This document shows positions 16,023-23,056 of a stretch of 23,415 nucleotides of DNA, one piece after another. Made by a program: the position numbers and the translations under genes. Each line of letters begins with the position of its first letter. Positions within the stretch are counted from its first letter, which is position 1. The notes beneath the pieces are model-generated. The model made no database searches. It was not told the origin of the DNA and worked only from the letters and a program-made list of their open reading frames with translations. The DNA comes from a virus: the IMG/VR virus record IMGVR_UViG_3300018080_001866, positions 1-23,415 of that record; one strand, written 5' to 3'.

Positions 16023-16415
16023 CTAAAAATGGTTTGGTCCTTCTTCTTCTTCGGGGCCTCCTTTCTGCGGAACTTCTCCCGCTTCTTCCTTTCTCCAGTC
16101 TTCAATGTTGAAGAGAGTGTATGTCTCCAATGCTGCCCCGGCCAAGGCAAAGATTTTGACCAAATTCTCATAAGCCTGAACCGGTGCCGTAGCAGATCCG
16201 TATTCGATTTCTTTGGACCAATGGAGCCACTCTGGAAACTGGTCGATTGATTTCCATTCCTTCGTATATGATTCAACCATCTGATCTATATACGTTTTCA
16301 GGAATAGGATAAAACTTGGGAAGGATAATTCTGGAAGGTCTGAGTATTTACCAAATCTTTCAATTTGGTAATCTCTCTCTTTGAGGTACAATTTTATCAA
16401 GTCTTCTCTTGTCAA
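16023..16415 (-). CDS. Hypothetical protein, TTG start
   Basis: A 130-residue mostly helical protein. It begins TREDLIKLYLKERDYQIERF, has a central helix rich in Trp and Tyr (YIDQMVESYTKEWKS), then PVQAYENLVKIFALAGAALE, and an acidic Pro/Glu-rich tail. The conserved-looking ERDYQ-x2-RFG and ALAGAALETY segments suggest a small all-alpha fold of the kind found in phage proteins of unknown function. TTG is the start, with AAGGAGA at about six bases; no ATG competes. It lies downstream of the tRNA-Pro gene and ends 50 bases before the next gene. Confidence 0.7.
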   Translation of the reverse strand: MTREDLIKLYLKERDYQIERFGKYSDLPELSFPSFILFLKTYIDQMVESYTKEWKSIDQFPEWLHWSKEIEYGSATAPVQAYENLVKIFALAGAALETYTLFNIEDWRKEEAGEVPQKGGPEEEEGPNHF

Positions 16416-16454
16416 ATTGTTCTCCTTTCGAAATTCTGTTTTAACAGATAAAAT

Positions 16455-16531
16455 TGGTCTGCCGGGCAGGATTTGAACCTGCGACTTTCTGGCCCCAAAC
16501 CAGACGCACTACCCGGCTGTGCTACCGGCAG
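16455..16531 (-). tRNA. tRNA-Pro (anticodon TGG)
   Basis: A 77-base tRNA with encoded CCA. The acceptor CTGCCGG pairs perfectly with CCGGCAG, the D stem is GCAC/GTGC, the anticodon arm TCTGG-TTTGGGG-CCAGA and the T arm GCAGG-TTCAAAT-CCTGC. The anticodon TGG is at 16495-16497. C1-G72 and A73 are the identity features of bacterial tRNA-Pro. The 5' 23 bases also encode the end of the HNH endonuclease gene, including its stop codon. Confidence 0.95.
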
Positions 16532-17003
16532 ACAAATGTTTCCAAGTTCTATTGATAACATCCCATATAGTTTTATGAGATACGTTATACATTTTCGAAA
16601 TTTCCATTTGTGTATAACCACTATGATATAAATTTCTGATATTTAGGACGTCATCCTCTGATAATTTTGAATGACCATGTGAAGATCCACGAGCTTGGTT
16701 TTTAGGTCTAGGCATTCCTTTATAATGTATCTTCGCATGGCCAGAATAAGATGTCAAACTCAAATTATCTGAATCATTATTTAGCTTATTTTCGTCATCG
16801 TGATGGACTATTTTATTTCTCTTTAATTTTCTACCCAATTTTTGTTCCATCACATGTCGATGAATATGAACAACCTTTCCATCAGAATCGAGGAAATATT
16901 GATAACCAGAATGTTTATCAACTCTAATTTCACCACAAGTTTTCTTGTGTCTAGAAAATCCATGTGGGGTTGTAAATTCTCGACCGCATTCACATTTATA
17001 CAT
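16509..17003 (-). CDS. HNH homing endonuclease overlapping tRNA-Pro
   Basis: A 164-residue protein with three parts. An N-terminal C2HC finger (C4, C6, H19, C23) comes first. The HNH nuclease core is at about residues 44-93, with IHRHVMEQKLGRKL, then VHHDDENKLNNDSDNLSLTS containing H67-H68 and N76/N80, and H89. A C-terminal helix-turn-helix follows (about 130-152, YTQMEISKMYNVSHKTIWDV). This is the layout of free-standing phage homing endonucleases that cut a specific site and spread by repair. The last eight codons and the TAG stop lie within the tRNA-Pro gene, so the insertion sits flush on the tRNA. The start overlaps the stop of the 70-residue gene by eight bases, with AAGGAA upstream. 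Confidence 0.92.
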   Translation of the reverse strand: MYKCECGREFTTPHGFSRHKKTCGEIRVDKHSGYQYFLDSDGKVVHIHRHVMEQKLGRKLKRNKIVHHDDENKLNNDSDNLSLTSYSGHAKIHYKGMPRPKNQARGSSHGHSKLSEDDVLNIRNLYHSGYTQMEISKMYNVSHKTIWDVINRTWKHLSAGSTAG

Positions 17004-17208
17004 TATGTTTCTTTCCTTCTTTCACAATTTGTTTCTGAGCTCTATCTTGTAAATCAATTAGTGATTCTGAAATTGATGGATATATCAATTCTTCATATAA
17101 AGAGGCAAAAGCTAGAGCCTCTCCCTTTTTAAAACCTTTCTCAATTAGCCTACAGAACACATGAAGCGGATTTAATTGATGCTGGATATCTTGTAGGGCT
17201 TTTAACAT
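16996..17208 (-). CDS. Small helical hypothetical protein
   Basis: A 70-residue protein, MLKALQDIQHQLNPLHVFCR onward, almost entirely helical and ending in basic residues (QKQIVKEGKKHNV). No family is recognised. The SD is weak (AGGTAGGTG). The conserved TTAGAACAAAATA motif lies 34 bases upstream, so this gene probably starts a transcript that also covers the HNH gene and tRNA-Pro. Confidence 0.6.
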   Translation of the reverse strand: MLKALQDIQHQLNPLHVFCRLIEKGFKKGEALAFASLYEELIYPSISESLIDLQDRAQKQIVKEGKKHNV

Positions 17209-17241
17209 TTTTAAACACCTACCTATATTTGAGTATGGAGA

Positions 17242-17260
17242 TTTGTATTTTGTTCTAAAT
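17242..17260 (-). promoter_or_regulatory. Second copy of the TTAGAACAAAATA upstream motif
   Basis: On the minus strand this reads ATTTAGAACAAAATACAAA, 34 bases before the ATG at 17208, matching the copy before terL at 15 of 16 core bases. It lies just outside the stop of the gene at 17262. A promoter or operator role is inferred from the paired position. Confidence 0.45.
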
Positions 17261-17261
17261 T

Positions 17262-18350
17262 CTAGTCGTTAGCGACTGTTTCTGTCTTCTCCCAGACTCT
17301 CTTTCTGAGGCCCAGAATCTCGTCATCGTTGAATGTGAGCCGATCCCAGTCAGTCCTCTTTCCAGGCTGACGATATCCTTTCTCCCATTCTTTGTCCTTC
17401 AGCCATGCTGGCATTTTGTTCTGACCATATTTGAAAAGGGCCAGCTCTGTGGCTCGGGTCGCAAACCGCAGCTTCGTGGTGGTGGATATCATCTTCTTCC
17501 TCATCCTGGTAATCTCGATGAGGTTTTCTTGGGTGGCTTCATATGTAGGATACTCCCCTACGAGTTCGGGGAAATCCACCTCAACCTGGAAGGCCGGAAC
17601 CTTGATCTTCTTCCCGGCTTCTTTGGTCGTCCTTCCGTGTGATCTCGGGGCTTCGGTCGATTCTGGGGGATACTCGATGCCCTCTTCCAGAAGCCGCTTG
17701 ATTTCTCTATTCAGATGCGAGGCCTGTTCTGTCAGCCGGCTGATCATCGCTTTTGTGATGAAATAGTATTGGCCGTAGAAGCTGGTCCATCTGTTCGGGT
17801 GGACGAAGTTTTTGAAGATGACCATGTTGCCGGTCCACAATTGATTCTCTGTGATGAATTTGTTCTCATCGGCTGACGGGAGGAACTCGATCTTCTGCCA
17901 TCCCTTGTACCATTCACCTTCCAGATCTGTCAGAGCGAAATTCCGGAATGCCCCGACTGAATCTGAGGTCATCACATTCATGTCCTTGATCCGGACTGAG
18001 AATGAAAAGACATCTTTATTTGAGGTGAGGCCGATGACATTTCCATGTCGATTCTCGGCCGACGTGATCATCTCACCCTCTCTCCGAGTCCTGGCCCGAA
18101 GTCCCTTATATTTCGGGAGATTGATCACAGCCCCTCTGTTGGCCAGGGCATAGATGAAACATGCCAGATCCAGATCGGTTCCGACGAAGACACCGTCCCG
18201 ATATGCAGGACCTGGGCTTCTTGACATGAGGTCATAACCCCACCAGTAGACGACCTCATCCACAGAGGCCAGGATGTCCGAATCCCGATTGATAATGTCA
18301 TCCATTAATTGTGTCTCAAGCAAAGATGTCAATGATTGAGCCGCGCACAT
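17262..18350 (-). CDS. Hypothetical 362-residue protein, G+C-rich
   Basis: A 362-residue protein with no recognised family. The first half is mixed alpha/beta (VDEVVYWWGYDLMSR, FVGTDLDLACFIYALANRG). A Trp/Tyr/Phe-rich middle (NRWTSFYGQYYFITKAMISR) is followed by a charged helix (LNREIKRLLEEGIEYPPEST) and a Lys/Arg-rich end. The ATG at 18350 has AAGGAG six bases upstream and overlaps the preceding array gene by 35 bases. Codons end in C or G far more often than in the array genes next to it, a clear base-composition step at their junction. Like the genes at 11773 and 15196, it may be strongly expressed or acquired separately. Confidence 0.8.
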   Translation of the reverse strand: MCAAQSLTSLLETQLMDDIINRDSDILASVDEVVYWWGYDLMSRSPGPAYRDGVFVGTDLDLACFIYALANRGAVINLPKYKGLRARTRREGEMITSAENRHGNVIGLTSNKDVFSFSVRIKDMNVMTSDSVGAFRNFALTDLEGEWYKGWQKIEFLPSADENKFITENQLWTGNMVIFKNFVHPNRWTSFYGQYYFITKAMISRLTEQASHLNREIKRLLEEGIEYPPESTEAPRSHGRTTKEAGKKIKVPAFQVEVDFPELVGEYPTYEATQENLIEITRMRKKMISTTTKLRFATRATELALFKYGQNKMPAWLKDKEWEKGYRQPGKRTDWDRLTFNDDEILGLRKRVWEKTETVAND

Positions 18351-18759
18351 AATTTGCTCCTTCCTGATCGTATCGTTTTATGGTTTTGATTAATCCTTCT
18401 GTAAATTGATCACTCAGATTGTACTGTAACACGGTGTTCTCGACCATTAATCTCCAGTCTCTATTGAGCATAACATTGATCACACCCCAATGTAATAAGT
18501 TGGGATTATTATCCACTTTGAGTGGTACGAGTTCTTTAAATTCGTGATAAATCACTTTTCCTCTAAATTTCAAAAATCTGAAATGCCACATATATGTAAT
18601 TACTGGATATGACCCGACTCCATCAGTGATGATGTTGGGAGAATCTCCAAAGAAATTCACTATGGTGCTGTACCCAACATCTATTAAATGAGCTGATGTA
18701 TATCTCTGACTTTCCATTGTGAAAGATTCAATTTGCTCGAACTTCCCTCTCACTCTCAT
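18316..18759 (-). CDS. FG-motif array member A
   Basis: A 147-residue member of the tandem paralogous family. The family signature is present as VGYSTIVNFFGDSP (about residues 28-41; Ser replaces the usual His), then MWHFRF and VMLNRDWRLMV. The C-terminus is longer than in the short members. The ATG overlaps the stop of member B as ATGA. It is the last array gene in the direction of reading, overlapping the start of the 362-residue gene by 35 bases. The function of the family is unknown. Confidence 0.75.
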   Translation of the reverse strand: MRVRGKFEQIESFTMESQRYTSAHLIDVGYSTIVNFFGDSPNIITDGVGSYPVITYMWHFRFLKFRGKVIYHEFKELVPLKVDNNPNLLHWGVINVMLNRDWRLMVENTVLQYNLSDQFTEGLIKTIKRYDQEGANYVRGSIIDIFA

Positions 18760-19122
18760 TTCATATTTTTCTCCCCCTCACAGATATAGGTTCGGATCTT
18801 TTCCCACATGGGGGCAAGTCCATCTTTGTCTTTTTCCATTCCCACAACCACCAGCTGCCAGTTTGTATTCAGAAGACCTAATGTCATTTCCGGTAGATGT
18901 CTTTCGTATGCGATATACCCTTTGAATTCTCTTTCATTAACTGAGAATATCCATTCGTACACTTCCGCATCTGGTTCTAGAAATTTGCATATAAGTGGGT
19001 CTCCGAATAAATTGACTAAATTGTGATAGCTGGTATAGATATGTTTCGCATGTCTTCTTGTCGGTCTATATGGGGGGAATATCTACATATGATACTTCTT
19101 CTCGATCATATACCTGAATCAT
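18756..19122 (-). pseudogene. FG-motif array member B, frameshifted at a C6 run
   Basis: The gene starts at ATG 19122, overlapping member C, and reads MIQVYDREEVSYVDIPPI before a TAG at 19066-19068. The family signature (YTSYHNLVNLFGDP) and the rest, to a stop at 18756, are in the +1 frame, and that frame has no ATG, GTG or TTG before the motif. Removing one C from the run of six at 19072-19077 restores one frame of about 117 codons. YEWIFS and LLNTNWQLVVV then follow as in the siblings, with similarity to member C (REFKGY..., PMWEKIRTYI). It may be a true mutation, a sequencing error in the homopolymer, or a +1 recoding site at CCC CCC A. Confidence 0.75.
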
Positions 19123-19447
19123 CTCTGGTCTCATAAATATATTTTCGCATCAACCTCCACATCGGGAATATATATTTGTCATTCCCGACTACCGTCAATG
19201 TCCATCGTCTATTTAATACTACTGATAGATAACTGGAATCCATCTTCTCATAATTGAGAAACCCCTTGAGTCTTTTTCTGTAAAACACAAATTCCCATTC
19301 GTAAAATTCAGGAGAATGACTGACAAATGGATACCCAAACAGATTTACGAGGGTGTGATATCCTACGAATATGTCACGGCAGTAATGGAGTCTTGGATTT
19401 CTTGGTTCAATATCTTCATATTCATAGATATCCCTGATGATTCTCAT
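19106..19447 (-). CDS. FG-motif array member C
   Basis: A 113-residue member with VGYHTLVNLFGYP, YEWEFVF, VVLNRRWTLTVVG and FPMWRLMRKYIYE. The start is the ATG overlapping the stop of member D (ATGA); an upstream GTG at 19483 gives a longer frame lying over member D and is rejected. It is closest to member B in its second half, so the two probably arose from one duplication. Function unknown. Confidence 0.75.
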   Translation of the reverse strand: MRIIRDIYEYEDIEPRNPRLHYCRDIFVGYHTLVNLFGYPFVSHSPEFYEWEFVFYRKRLKGFLNYEKMDSSYLSVVLNRRWTLTVVGNDKYIFPMWRLMRKYIYETRDDSGI

Positions 19448-19812
19448 TCGACCCTCATCAACATATTCCGAAATTCGTACCACACAGTTTTCATATCTTT
19501 TACATTATGTGACCGTACATCTAGGGTCCAGTCTGTGGTGAGAAGAATTGAGTTTTCTTCTTCTAGACCATAGACTTCCCCGAAAATATTTCGGAACTTG
19601 AAGAATTTTGTCTCGTAAACGAAATACCAAGAGTACATATTTTTGGGAAAAGCCCACCCTAGGGATAATTGTTGAACACCTCCAAATTCACCAAATACAT
19701 TTGTGATCACATGATACGGAACCTTTACATTTCTTGCGTGGCTATATTTGAGATTCTTTTTATTTTCTGAGAAGGTTTCGTATGGAATCCTAATGATTTG
19801 TTTAGGATTCAT
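19444..19812 (-). CDS. FG-motif array member D
   Basis: A 122-residue member with VPYHVITNVFGEF, YSWYFVYETKFF and ILLTTDWTLDVR. The N-terminus is basic and polar. The ATG lies 11 bases inside the end of member E, and the stop overlaps member C as ATGA, so the three are translationally linked. Function unknown. Confidence 0.75.
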   Translation of the reverse strand: MNPKQIIRIPYETFSENKKNLKYSHARNVKVPYHVITNVFGEFGGVQQLSLGWAFPKNMYSWYFVYETKFFKFRNIFGEVYGLEEENSILLTTDWTLDVRSHNVKDMKTVWYEFRNMLMRVE

Positions 19813-20407
19813 TTTCAGATCCCGTAATCAAGACTACCGCATCATCCAGAATACGCTCCATGTGTTCTTTCGCACCTACATCAAATGCGATGATATCCAA
19901 CCACCAATCAGTCACCAACAGAGGATTCAATTTCCTCGTTGTGTCTGATCTTAGGACCAGAACAAATGCGGGCACACTGGGTAACATATCTCTCACATTC
20001 TGTTTTCCGATGAGAGTTCGGATATATTTGAAATTGAATGGAAACATATACTTTCTATCTGCGTAGTGTTCTACGGTCATGAACCATCCACACTCGTCGA
20101 CTTTCTCCCACATACATCCTTCTAATTTTTCGACGTGATCCCAAAATTCTGGCTCCCCGAATAAATTCTCAAGGGTGTGATATCCGATGCAAGGTAGATC
20201 TGATGTCTCCCCAGTTACATGTAATTTCGATTTCGATCTGGCACATAAAGCAGCTCTCATTGCGGAAAATTTCAGATAGTCGTATCTCGAAATAGTTTTG
20301 AAGTCACTCCTTTTCAGAGGTCTTGGTTCACTTGTTTTATATTTCAGCTTATTCGGAAATACTCTTCTGATCAATCGTTGGAAAAACCGAAGAATCGAAC
20401 CTAACAT
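19802..20407 (-). CDS. FG-motif array member E, long form
   Basis: The longest member, with 201 residues. The first 25 (MLGSILRFFQRLIRRVFPNK) form a basic amphipathic helix that could bind membrane. The signature follows as IGYHTLENLFGEPEFW, then GWFMTVEHY, an inserted segment and NPLLVTDWWLDIIAFD. A good AGAGGAG precedes the ATG, and there is a short gap after the zinc-finger gene. Of the array genes, only this one carries such an extension. Confidence 0.75.
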   Translation of the reverse strand: MLGSILRFFQRLIRRVFPNKLKYKTSEPRPLKRSDFKTISRYDYLKFSAMRAALCARSKSKLHVTGETSDLPCIGYHTLENLFGEPEFWDHVEKLEGCMWEKVDECGWFMTVEHYADRKYMFPFNFKYIRTLIGKQNVRDMLPSVPAFVLVLRSDTTRKLNPLLVTDWWLDIIAFDVGAKEHMERILDDAVVLITGSENES

Positions 20408-20422
20408 TTTTTTCTCCTCTTT

Positions 20423-20731
20423 TCAGTATTTTTTTCTGTATCTTCCGATAACATTCTCGATCCAATCCACCTTCCCATGACCTTGACATCTCCAACAGAA
20501 TCTATCCCAACCCTTACATCTATCACAATAAACTTCCCCACGCTCATCCCTCAATTGGATGACGGGGTTGGGCATTCCCAGTTTTTTCATGATGTTGAGG
20601 ATAAGTAGTTTTATTTTAGAACAGTGTTCACATATATACCCAAATGCGGGTCTCTTCCCTTCGCACATGTAACACCAACACCATTCTAATTCTTTGACAA
20701 GTTTCCTTATGATTTTGAAGATCAAATTCAT
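20423..20731 (-). CDS. Cys-rich zinc-finger protein inside the array
   Basis: A 102-residue protein with nine cysteines: WCWCYMC (C18, C20, C23), CEHC (C34, C37), CDRC (C69, C72) and CWRCQGHG (C79, C82). These could bind two zinc ions. The N-terminus, MNLIFKIIRKLVKELEW, is a basic amphipathic helix like that of member E. The end, CQGHGKVDWIENVIGR, resembles the end of the DnaJ-like protein at 14844-15107. AAGGAG lies upstream, and the start overlaps the stop of member F as ATGA. It does not carry the FG motif. Confidence 0.75.
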   Translation of the reverse strand: MNLIFKIIRKLVKELEWCWCYMCEGKRPAFGYICEHCSKIKLLILNIMKKLGMPNPVIQLRDERGEVYCDRCKGWDRFCWRCQGHGKVDWIENVIGRYRKKY

Positions 20732-21120
20732 CCCCTCTCCTTTATGTAACCCTTCAAGAGGTCAAAACATCTAGTACAACATTGGTAATCCTGATCGAAT
20801 ATCTGAACATTCCAATTTCGATTTAGAAGAATCGGACCCAACCTTGATTTAGCCTCTAACCATTGGATTATCCCATATATCCAATCAACTTTGAAGCTCC
20901 ACACAAAATGCAGGACTTCGAAATTGTCCACATATATCGTCGCAATTTCTCCAAATAAGTTACACAAGGTATGATAACCCACATCTTCCAACATAAAATC
21001 TGACCATGATATCCCATTAAGGGAGAGATCATTATAATAATATTTCAAAACTTCCATGTAAGGTGTGGGTTGAACATTCTTGAGATATTTGTATAATCTA
21101 TTCTCGACCGACGATCCCAT
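20728..21120 (-). CDS. FG-motif array member F
   Basis: A member of about 130 residues with DVGYHTLCNLFGEI, FVWSFKVDW and GPILLNRNWNVQIFD, and a CCTRC near the C-terminus. The start is uncertain. ATGs at 21153, 21132, 21120 and 21057 are in frame and none has a clear SD; 21120 limits the overlap with the clpP-like gene. The stop overlaps the zinc-finger gene as ATGA. Function unknown. Confidence 0.7.
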   Translation of the reverse strand: MGSSVENRLYKYLKNVQPTPYMEVLKYYYNDLSLNGISWSDFMLEDVGYHTLCNLFGEIATIYVDNFEVLHFVWSFKVDWIYGIIQWLEAKSRLGPILLNRNWNVQIFDQDYQCCTRCFDLLKGYIKERG

Positions 21121-21670
21121 CGACAAGCCCATATTTGATACACTCTTTTGCATCGAGATATAGATCCCTCTTTAGAAGTTCAGAGATGAAACTTTTGGAC
21201 ATCTTTGTATGTTTGCAATATATATTCTTTATCATTTTCATGAGTTTTCTTGAGTTCTTTCCCCAATCAACCAACTCTTCATATTTCCCCCAAAATCCAT
21301 GAGACATTTGATGAACCAGGATAAATGCGTGGGGGTTGATCAATCGTCTTGTTCCTACCACGCTCATGAATGTTCCAGCACTCATGCAACATCCGTCAAT
21401 GACGGTTGTCACTGGGACGATTTCTTTCACATTCAAAATTTCATCCATCATGGCAATTCCTGCAAAGACAGATCCACCAAATGTATTTATGTGGACAAAT
21501 ATATTTCCGGGGTCGTCCATCTCTTCAACGACTTGTCTCCTGATAAGACCGTTTTTCATGTTCCGGATCGATTTGTTGAAGTCCAATGCTGTTGATCTTT
21601 CAACATCGTTGTAAAAATAGATTCTATTCTTGACAACCTCAGATTTCGAAACTGTTTTTATCTCTGCCAT
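21098..21670 (-). CDS. clpP: ClpP-like serine protease (family S14)
   Basis: A 190-residue protein with the ClpP/crotonase fold signature. HINTFGGSVFAGIAMMDEI (about residues 60-78) matches the 'InSpGG-x-v-x-aG-x-aiyd' segment. The nucleophile region is CMSAGTFM with Ser97, followed by FILVHQMSHG with His120, and KRDLYLDAKECIKYGLVDGI with Asp169, so the Ser-His-Asp triad is complete. It is about as long as cellular ClpP. Phage S14 proteases usually act in head maturation next to portal and capsid genes, but this one sits inside an array of unknown genes, so another substrate is possible. AAAGGGA precedes the ATG. It overlaps both neighbours. Confidence 0.92.
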   Translation of the reverse strand: MAEIKTVSKSEVVKNRIYFYNDVERSTALDFNKSIRNMKNGLIRRQVVEEMDDPGNIFVHINTFGGSVFAGIAMMDEILNVKEIVPVTTVIDGCCMSAGTFMSVVGTRRLINPHAFILVHQMSHGFWGKYEELVDWGKNSRKLMKMIKNIYCKHTKMSKSFISELLKRDLYLDAKECIKYGLVDGIVGRE

Positions 21671-22046
21671 GTAATTCCCTTTCTTCGTAAGATTGAATGA
21701 AATCGACTATTTCTTGGAGTTGTTTCTGTATGGATGGTAGACCATCTCTTCGACACACTCGAATATACATCGTCCACGATTCAATGAAGAATATATGTTC
21801 CTTTTTATATTCCTCTCCGATTATAATACCAATATGGGTATCTGTTTTAAAATACCACATATGCTGAAAATATTGAATTGTGAGATTCACTTTCGTTGAA
21901 TGATGTATATCTCCAAAAATATTACATATTATGTGATATGGAACATAGATTGTGTATCCCGATGTCGTATATGAGGTATCCCCCACGGCATGTTGGGCAA
22001 TTACGGTTTCATAATATTCTTTCAAAGTGATGGGTTCGATGTTCAT
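21639..22046 (-). CDS. FG-motif array member G
   Basis: A 135-residue member beginning MNIEPITLKEYYETV, the same N-terminal pattern as members H, I and K. The signature follows as VPYHIICNIFGDI, then MWYFKTDTHIG and IFFIESWTMYIRV. The C-terminal helix runs into the start of the clpP-like gene with a 32-base overlap. The ATG overlaps the stop of the shifted frame of member H as ATGA. Confidence 0.75.
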   Translation of the reverse strand: MNIEPITLKEYYETVIAQHAVGDTSYTTSGYTIYVPYHIICNIFGDIHHSTKVNLTIQYFQHMWYFKTDTHIGIIIGEEYKKEHIFFIESWTMYIRVCRRDGLPSIQKQLQEIVDFIQSYEERELHGRDKNSFEI

Positions 22047-22392
22047 GATTCTTTATCCGCATATGTGATATGTTCAACAACTTCTTTCAATATGTGGACG
22101 TGTTTTTTCTGACCTTGAGACTCCAATTCTTGCACAACAGAATTGAGGATCTCCCCACTTCCTCTTTTCCCATTATCATACCGGAAATTTTATAATTAGT
22201 GAGGAAATACCAACAATGTTTATTTACCTGTGGGCCAGAATTTGTGGGAATAGGGACAGTGATCATAATATGATCAGGTTCTCCGAACATATTGATTATC
22301 GTATGATAGCTCGCATTAAAATATATGTTGATTGTATTCACCACAACTCCAAGCGAGAGATATTTATAGAAATCAATCGGTTGTATCTTCAT
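22043..22392 (-). CDS. FG-motif array member H with a frameshift at A_AAA_AAC
   Basis: The gene starts at ATG 22392 (MKIQPIDFYKYLSL, AGAGGA upstream) and has ASYHTIINMFGEP, CWYFLTNYKI and ILLCKNWSLKVRK. In the zero frame it stops at 22087, without the C-terminal helix of its siblings. A minus-one shift at A_AAA_AAC (22102-22108) continues as KKHVHILKEVVEHITY and ends at TGA 22043-22045, overlapping the next ATG as ATGA, exactly like the other members. So the original gene was about 117 codons. It is either a one-base loss in a homopolymer, a sequencing error, or programmed minus-one frameshifting. Confidence 0.75.
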
Positions 22393-22720
22393 TTTCAATC
22401 CTCTCGAAAAGCTCGACCATGTATTCGATATGATGAGGTTGACAATTCGACATGGTCATGACCCAATCTCTTTTGAGAAATATGGGTTCACCTGTTTTTT
22501 TAATCATTGCCATCACGTATCCGATAACCACATTATCCAATTCGAAATTCCAGAAATAATAATTATGGGTGGTGCTCAGAGTGGTCGTAACATACACCAC
22601 ATCACCGAGGACTTTCACGATTGTATGATACCCAACATCCTCGATTCTCTGCATACCCAATGTGTCTTCCAATTTAATTCTTTTGTGATATTCGTCTTCA
22701 TCAATCGATCTCAGGTTCAA
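22373..22720 (-). CDS. FG-motif array member I, TTG start
   Basis: A 115-residue member with DVGYHTIVKVLGDV, YYFWNFELDN and PIFLKRDWVMTM. The start is taken as TTG 22720, because the resulting NLRSIDEDEYHKR matches the N-terminal pattern of members G, H and K and GGAGG lies upstream; an ATG at 22738 is the alternative. It overlaps member J by 20 bases and member H by 20 bases. Confidence 0.7.
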   Translation of the reverse strand: MNLRSIDEDEYHKRIKLEDTLGMQRIEDVGYHTIVKVLGDVVYVTTTLSTTHNYYFWNFELDNVVIGYVMAMIKKTGEPIFLKRDWVMTMSNCQPHHIEYMVELFERIENEDTTD

Positions 22721-23048
22721 TTTTTCCCTCCTCCACATCGATGAAATATTCTAGAATTTCCCCAAACATCGTTTCTCCAATTGACCCATCATAATAGATG
22801 AACACTTTCCAGGTCTTATTCAAGAATACAGGGATGCGATCATCAGCCTCAATTTCATATACAAGATCATCAACTTTAAAATACCACCCATATTTACCGT
22901 AATCGACCTCTCCCCACACGACCGTCCATGTATTTTGAATGGGTCCTAAAATTTTGTAGATGGTGTGAAATGATATTCCACATAGATGAGTGGCAGCTCG
23001 GAGTTCCCAATTGGGTATATCATGTATGGTGGCTAGTTGAATATTCAT
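22701..23048 (-). CDS. FG-motif array member J
   Basis: A 115-residue diverged member: ISFHTIYKILGPI, YGWYFKVDDLVYEIE and PVFLNKTWKVFIYYDG. The G-E/D after the FG-type motif is replaced by G-P. It has a clear AGGAG before the ATG, and its tail (EGKIEPEID) overlaps the start of member I. Confidence 0.75.
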   Translation of the reverse strand: MNIQLATIHDIPNWELRAATHLCGISFHTIYKILGPIQNTWTVVWGEVDYGKYGWYFKVDDLVYEIEADDRIPVFLNKTWKVFIYYDGSIGETMFGEILEYFIDVEEGKIEPEID

Positions 23049-23056
23049 CGCTTCTC

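Noticed and set aside
15751-16276. Open frames on both strands around 15.8-16.3 kb
   Set aside because: They are shadows of the T-rich-linker gene and the 130-residue gene, with low-complexity translations and no start signals.
16412-16621. Minus-strand 69-codon frame reading through tRNA-Pro
   Set aside because: Its core (AQPGSASGLGPESRRFKSC) is the familiar false protein obtained by translating a tRNA-Pro gene.
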